64,000 nt of DNA from Strigops habroptila (Eukaryota; Chordata; Aves; Psittaciformes; Psittacidae): the NCBI RefSeq assembly GCF_004027225.2, contig NC_044283.2, positions 34,354,207-34,418,206 on the forward strand, read 5' to 3'. A program made the translations under genes and the position numbers. The stretch's first letter is position 1. The number at the start of each line of letters is the position of its first letter. Below the pieces are notes generated by a model. The model searched no databases. It was given only the letters and a program-made list of their open reading frames with translations, and was not told the DNA's origin. Of this stretch, positions 27,464-64,000 are shown in pieces.

Positions 27464-28173
27464 AGAACTTCACTTTGACAATAAATAAGGTATTTCCCAA
27501 GCAATCAAAATGTAATTATTTAGGAAGTTAAACAATTGAAGTTTTCACAATGCATTTTTTGTATATATACATGATCTACTGTATTTTAAACACCAGTTCA
27601 TCCAGAGCTGTACAACAGTAGGATGTCCATTTTTTCAATTCACACAGCAGGAGACCACCAAGACACATCTTTAACCTGGAAGCTGTGTGTGTAAAAACAA
27701 TCCAAAACCAGATCAGCTTCAGGTTGGAGAGTCCAACTGTTACAAATAAACTCCGTTCATCAGACTAACTGCTGAATTCAAATTCGAATGTATGGCTTAC
27801 CCAGGAGCAATAGTGCGGTTTAGATTTATGGTTTTAAAGGACTGGAAAGCCGCTTAATTCGAACAGTACCATGTAAGCATTTGTAGTTTACTGTGCTACT
27901 GCATACCCTGTTGTGCCCTCAACACAAGTGGCACAGAACAGACTGCCATAAAGGATGGTAATTTTCAATGTTGTAACTCTCCAAGTACAAACTTTGGACT
28001 TCATTGTTAATTATGAAGACATCTTTCAGTTTCAGTCAAATGAATTAGCATTTCTTCACTTAAATACTCAAGACATGTAATATGCCTTAATAATACTTTT
28101 AAGAGTTTGACATTCAAAGTTAACTTCAAAAGAATGTTCCTGTTAAATAAAGCACCAAGTATTTCCCCACAGG

Positions 28174-28179
28174 TTTATT
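28174..28179 (-). terminator. TRAPPC11: Candidate proximal polyadenylation signal of TRAPPC11
   Basis: AATAAACC on the minus strand, about 180 nt after the stop codon. It competes with the AATAAA at 27458-27463. Confidence 0.4.
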
Positions 28180-28357
28180 CCTTAAAGAAAGTCTAAGACA
28201 GACTGGGGAATTTAAAACATTAGTTCTGCTAGGAGTTGTAATTTAAAAATCAAATTTAATTCTTATGGTTTGATCAAAGCCACGTTTCCAAAAGTGAGCT
28301 TTACGTATTCTGTGCAACAAACCATTTTCTTTAAGTGCAGAGGAACAGATCCCAAAG

Positions 28358-59392
<31,035 letters not shown>

Positions 59393-59800
59393 AGGACTTT
59401 GGTACAAGGAAACTCCACCTTTTAATACAGTGCAATTTTGGGTCACCATCTTTCTCTTTAATAACTTTCATATTTGTTGAAGTAAACATTTTATAAAGCT
59501 CGATTTCCTAACTGGCAGACCTAGTCACACAAGTTTATCTAGAGACTATGTAGTCTGGGAAAAAACAAAACCAACAAACTTGCCTTAAATGAAGGTTAGA
59601 ATGTGACAGAAGATGTAGAGAGCCAATGTGGTGAAGTGAGTAGTGCTATATGCAGTGTTTATTAATTTATATTTTTCTCTGTAGTAAAATCCTGTTATAG
59701 TGAACCCAATGATACTGTAAACATTTTCTGGTGTTCTTATTCCAATTGAAGAAAAAAGCACTATAACAGTGATTGGTCACTTGACAGCATAATTCATCAA

Positions 59801-59806
59801 AATAAA
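59801..59806 (+). terminator. RWDD4: Candidate proximal polyadenylation signal of RWDD4
   Basis: AATAAA about 410 nt after the stop, with only a modest T-rich region downstream. Confidence 0.45.
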
Positions 59807-60338
59807 TTATGCCATGGAAACAAGACCTTTGTCATTTGTTTATCTAATATGAATGTGGAAGGAGAACATAAAAATTGTTACATTGCAATACAGACTTCAC
59901 TAGTTACTGGCTGAAATAGTAAATACCTAGCAAAAGCAAGGCCAAATATCCCAGTCTGCTCAAAAATGAGTGGTTATAGGAGGAATATGTCTTCTTTATT
60001 CTCTGTGGTATCCATCTGTTAGTCTTTCTCCCATGTGCATCTTTACAGAAGGTGGATATCTGAGGAGGGAAGAGTGCTTTCTTGCATTGTCTGGGTGAGT
60101 GTTGGGATTTTGTAGCTCTTTCATTGGAGAAATGGGCGTTCCTTGGAGGCCCACACTGACTAAGTGGTGGGACAGTGGAAGTCAGCACAGTGCCAAATGT
60201 GTTGAGAGAACTCTTTCTTTTTTTCCTAATCTGCTCTCTGGTATTGGAAAGAGAAGTCATCTTTACCATTTGAACGGTTACTGAATACAAGATGCCTTAA
60301 TGTCCTTTATTATTTTTGTTTGTTTTGAGATGAACTTT

Positions 60339-60344
60339 AATAAA
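60339..60344 (+). terminator. RWDD4: Candidate distal polyadenylation signal of RWDD4
   Basis: AATAAA followed within 20-45 nt by a GT-rich and T-rich stretch (GTGGTTATGTGTTTATTTTT), the usual downstream element. This is the stronger of the two sites. Confidence 0.6.
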
Positions 60345-60360
60345 TGCCTATTTATCTGCT

Positions 60361-63300
60361 GTGGTTATGTGTTTATTTTTTTTTAAACCTGTGTGTTACC
60401 TACTGCTCTTCTAGGGCCAAGTTTGACCTTGCAAAGGATTTTCTATTACAAAGAAAGCATTCTTAAAACCTGATGGAGGAATTCTGTCTTCCTTCTCAGT
60501 ATGTGTTTACACGGTTACAGGTTAGCTGTGTTTGTTATTGATACAAGGGTCAGTCATCCCACTGAGAGTCATAGGAGAATATCCATTACGTTCACCACAC
60601 AAAGCAAGTCCAGTGTCTCTTTCAAAGAGTGCACTCCACTGCGCATGTTAGGTACAGCATTTGGTGAGAGGGATGTTAGAGGTGCAGGCTGGATGGTGTT
60701 GAGAGCTTTTGTAGCCAAGAGAGGATAGCTTCAGTTGGTGGAAGTGTTTGTGCTACTCTCTGTGTCAAGAAAGCTTTTATGCAACATACAGTAATATAGT
60801 TCTCTTAAATTCTCTTAAATTATTTGTTTTACCAAAGGAGGATAAACTAAATATATTGCAGAATTACTGCTTCTCTTCATTATATATATTTATAAAAAGA
60901 AAACAAAGTTACATGAAATGTTGTGACTGCAGGTAAAGGAAAAAAATATGTAATTTGTTCTGTGGTTTTCACTCTTCTGAAGAGAGAGCTGAAAGAAATG
61001 TGGTCTGTACTGCTGTCATCCAACAAGAAGCTCTAGTTTTTGCTGAAACACTTGAGATACAGTTGGTAAATGTACTTGCTTCCCTGATAAGGAAAATACT
61101 ATTAATCCTTAAAGAATTTTTAATTCCAGGAAGTCGTGGTTTCTTTTTGAACTCAACTTGCATTTACTAAAAGCTGGTAAAGTACACAAGGGAGGATGTT
61201 ATGCAAGTGACACAATCTTGCCTTTGACATAACCTGGAGACTCATGGCTGCAATCTGAGCAACACTGTCTGGCAGGGGGAAGCACTGGGGGGTAGAAATT
61301 GTTCTGGTAGTATTGTAGCAGGGAAGGGCATTTAGCTTTAGTCTCCACCAGCATCAGAATGGGCAGGGCTTTCTCTATTCACAAGTTCTCCAAGGGGAAT
61401 TGACTTGTCTTTGCCAGCGTCCTTGGTTTATAAATCAAGTTGCCATGACAATTTAACTGAATGGGTTAGTGAGGGAGTGTGGGCTGAGGACAAATAGCAA
61501 CCACATTTCTTGCTTTCATAGTGTTACTGTGTATAGTGGCAAACTTAACCTTGTGAAATGCCTGATTTTTTTAGCTTCTAGTCTGCTTTTAAATCACACG
61601 TCCCTGTGAAGATATCCGAGCAACCTCCTCTGATTCTGTTAGTAAACGTGTTTGTTTGCAAGTCTACTTTCAAGGAAAATATTTTTCATTGGAAATTTTT
61701 GTGTCAGTTCTTTGCTTCTGTTAAGTTTTGAAAGGTAATTTCTGTAGTTCTCTCGTATGGCATGATGGTTGGAAGAACAAGGTCATTTCAAGAGTTCAGG
61801 TACTTGATCTTATGGAGAGGCTGGAGCAGTGATGACAGGCAAAATGATTCCTGTCAAGAAAAGCACAACTACAAATAAGGATCATGACTACTAAGAGAAT
61901 TCGAAACTATTAAAAAATGCACCACTGCCACCTCTTTTTAGTAGAAACCCAGTGGAAAAATGGTGGTTTATGCTTAATTTCAGTAGGGCAAGAGTGTCTT
62001 CACTGCAGGGCTACACCACCTATTAAAACTCAGGGGTTTTGCAGTAGCGCTTTCGTTGGCCTGAGAAGACAAGTGTTGATACTAGTAACAGTAAAGTAAA
62101 AGTAGCAAGTGTCCAAAATACAGTATGATTAAGAAGGAATTTGTCTGTTTACGGAATTTGCCATACTGCATGGATATGAATTTCCTTACTGAAGCACTGT
62201 TTGAAAGAGCTTTTTAAAAAAATACTTTTCATCTGTAGTGTTGCTGCAGTAATCAGTTGGAAAGCTCATCCGATCAAGCATAGCTTTCTCTATTCCCTTT
62301 TTCAAACTTGCCTCTGAGCATCTTTCCTTGGGAGAAATCTGGTGCAGAAAATTGAGGTGGTGACACCAGTGCTTAAATGAAGTTTGTTGGGGTTTTTTTC
62401 AGTTGAAATTTAACTTATTTTTTCTCTTCAGTCTTTTAGTACGTTTGAATTGGTTAATATTCCCAATGCATTTGAAAGTTAATTTTAAGTAAGTTACGCC
62501 TTTTTTTTTTTCTCACCAGGCCATCACTTTGTGGCTTGTTTGCTTGCTGTTAAGGAGATGGGGAGTCTCTTCTCTCTCTCCTTACCTCCCCCCCACCTTA
62601 CTTTTTCCCTCTGTCAGTCCTTATGGTGCCCTGGCACACATCACTACGCAGCGCAGTTTCCAGCCTCAATTTACAGGAGCTATTAGCACAGGATATATGC
62701 AGGTTTTGCTCTAAGATTATTTGGGTATCTCTGAAACACAGTGACCTCTTCTCAAAAATCTGTCCATCTCTTTCTGAAGAATACAGAAAGGAGAATAAAG
62801 TCGGGTCACAAGAACTGTCGCTACCACATTGGTATTTTATACATTATTTCAGATGAAACTTCAAGTAAGTCTTTAGTTGTATTTGCATGATATTAAATAC
62901 AATTCAGTGCTGTTTGTACCAAGACCAAAGATGCCCCGTTGCACTGTAATCTATCAAATCCCAGGGAATAATACAGACTGCCTTTAAGGAGGCTGGGTGG
63001 AAGGGTGACAGCAGTGATCATTCAGCAGTGTGTGCCTTGCATACCCTGCTCACCCCCTTAGTCAGCCTGGCACAGCTGGTGCTGAAATCAAGGCTGCTAA
63101 TGTCTGCAGTACCACTGCAACTGGTTGTGCTTGGAGTGGGTAGATAAAGCATGTGCGACTGATGAGCAATGAGATGTTGGTGAGTAAAAGAACAGTAGGA
63201 AAAAACCAAACATTTCTTCATATAGAACCTTTGGTAGAAGTGCAAATGTAGGGAAACCATACTCCTGCCATCTGAGGCAATACAAGTGGGTTTGGGTTAT

Positions 63301-64000
63301 ATGGTGAGCTTCATGCTGTGAAAATCATTGAAGTGGTCTGAAACAGAAGTAGTTCCCCTTTGGAAGCTGTTTCCTTCAACTATGTTTTGTGGCTTAGAGT
63401 ACGGTGCCCTAAGCACTTGTAGTTCATAGTAGAATGAAGGGGGAAGAAATGTTTATTCAATAGAGAAAATACCAGAAGTGTGGCAATTCTGGGTGGATTG
63501 GAGAAGAGACGGAGGGGGCAAAACATCCTCATATGCAAACCGTGAAGATCACAGGGGATAAATGTTCGTTGCTGCAGGACAAAACAGTAAAACAAAAGCT
63601 GAGTTTGTGGTTGAAGGGCTGTAAATTCTGGCATGAGGTTGGGTTATGGTAAAAGGCAAGCGGATTGTAGATTTTCTTTCTGTCACTGTCACCTATTTCA
63701 CTAGCATGGATTTGGCTTCATCTCAGAATGGGGCTGTTCCACGGTTATGAGAAGAATTTCTGTGCATCTGACTTATGCTTCCTGTTGCTCTTTCTAAGCC
63801 TATGGAAGTGAGCTGCGAAAGTCTGGTGTACTCTCAGAAGTACCATTGAGACAAAACATATTGACGAGGCACTGGAAAAATCATGTTAGAATATTTGATG
63901 TGGGTGAAAGAAAGAATTAACTAGTTTCTCTTCTCTCTCCTTCATTCAGAGCAAAGTGAGAAGTGACTCCAAATGGCTGAATTACACGACATACATGAGA
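60361..64000. other. Intergenic stretch right of RWDD4
   Basis: I recognise no exon, RNA gene or repeat here. ING2, the next gene by synteny, was looked for on the minus strand through its PHD-finger motifs and not found, so it should lie beyond the right edge. Confidence 0.65.

Larger units (their letters stand above)
9561..28357. other. No coding gene recognised between STOX2 and the TRAPPC11 stop codon
   Basis: Apart from two CR1 copies, a possible inverted-repeat element and the TRAPPC11 3' UTR at the right end, I recognise no gene in these roughly 19 kb. Open frames here are short, lack recognisable domains and do not chain into exons. A TATA/CCAAT pair near 13650 and a 12-bp hairpin at 14547-14575 are the only local signals. 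A lncRNA or distal enhancers cannot be excluded from sequence alone. Confidence 0.7.
59393..60360 (+). other. RWDD4: RWDD4 3' UTR (inferred extent)
   Basis: Sequence after the stop codon up to the distal polyadenylation signal. No repeat is recognised in it. The end is inferred from the signals at 59801 and 60339. Confidence 0.5.

Noticed and set aside
60361-64000. ING2 exons expected from human gene order
   Set aside because: PHD-finger motifs were looked for and not found on either strand, so ING2 is not called in the window.

Overview
The window reads as nuclear DNA from a bird. Three things point there: vertebrate intron-exon structure, several CR1 LINE fragments with the avian-type tail (ATTCTATGATT), and the gene order STOX2 - TRAPPC11 - RWDD4, which matches human 4q35.1. 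No bacterial, plasmid or CRISPR-like features were seen, and I found no convincing new multi-gene system. What is worth a second look is mostly splicing, promoter and repeat structure.

Layout. Positions 1-8853 are the start of the first intron of STOX2, a minus-strand gene that runs off the left edge. Its first coding exon (8854-9205) lies in a CpG island of about 8.4-9.56 kb. From there to 28357 no coding gene is seen; this stretch holds one CR1 tail, a possible inverted-repeat element and, at its right end, a second CR1 plus the unresolved end of the TRAPPC11 3' UTR. TRAPPC11 fills 28358-52345 on the minus strand. I could place all 29 coding exons with exact splice boundaries and consistent phase, giving a complete 1132-residue protein. 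Its introns hold a solo LTR, a CR1 fragment with an internal deletion, and a CR1 tail. RWDD4 starts 665 bp away on the plus strand (53011-59392; 8 coding exons, 186 residues). The two genes share a CpG-rich, TATA-less divergent promoter with three CCAAT boxes. From about 60345 to 64000 no gene is recognisable; ING2 would be expected beyond the right edge by synteny.

Most notable: (1) RWDD4 needs a 3-nt micro-exon encoding one His. (2) TRAPPC11 has a GC-AG intron of 96 bp. (3) A 122-nt open segment with splice signals in TRAPPC11 intron 5 has the same 0-to-2 phase as exon 6, so it could replace that exon in frame but would cause a stop if both were included. (4) A (GGGTC)n G-quadruplex candidate lies just upstream of the RWDD4 start.

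Function. TRAPPC11 is a subunit of the TRAPP III tethering complex (ER-Golgi traffic, autophagy, N-glycosylation support). RWDD4 is a small RWD-domain protein of poorly known role. STOX2 is a storkhead-box winged-helix protein. Apart from the shared TRAPPC11/RWDD4 promoter there is no sign that they act together. Comparisons with human proteins are from memory; no searches were run.
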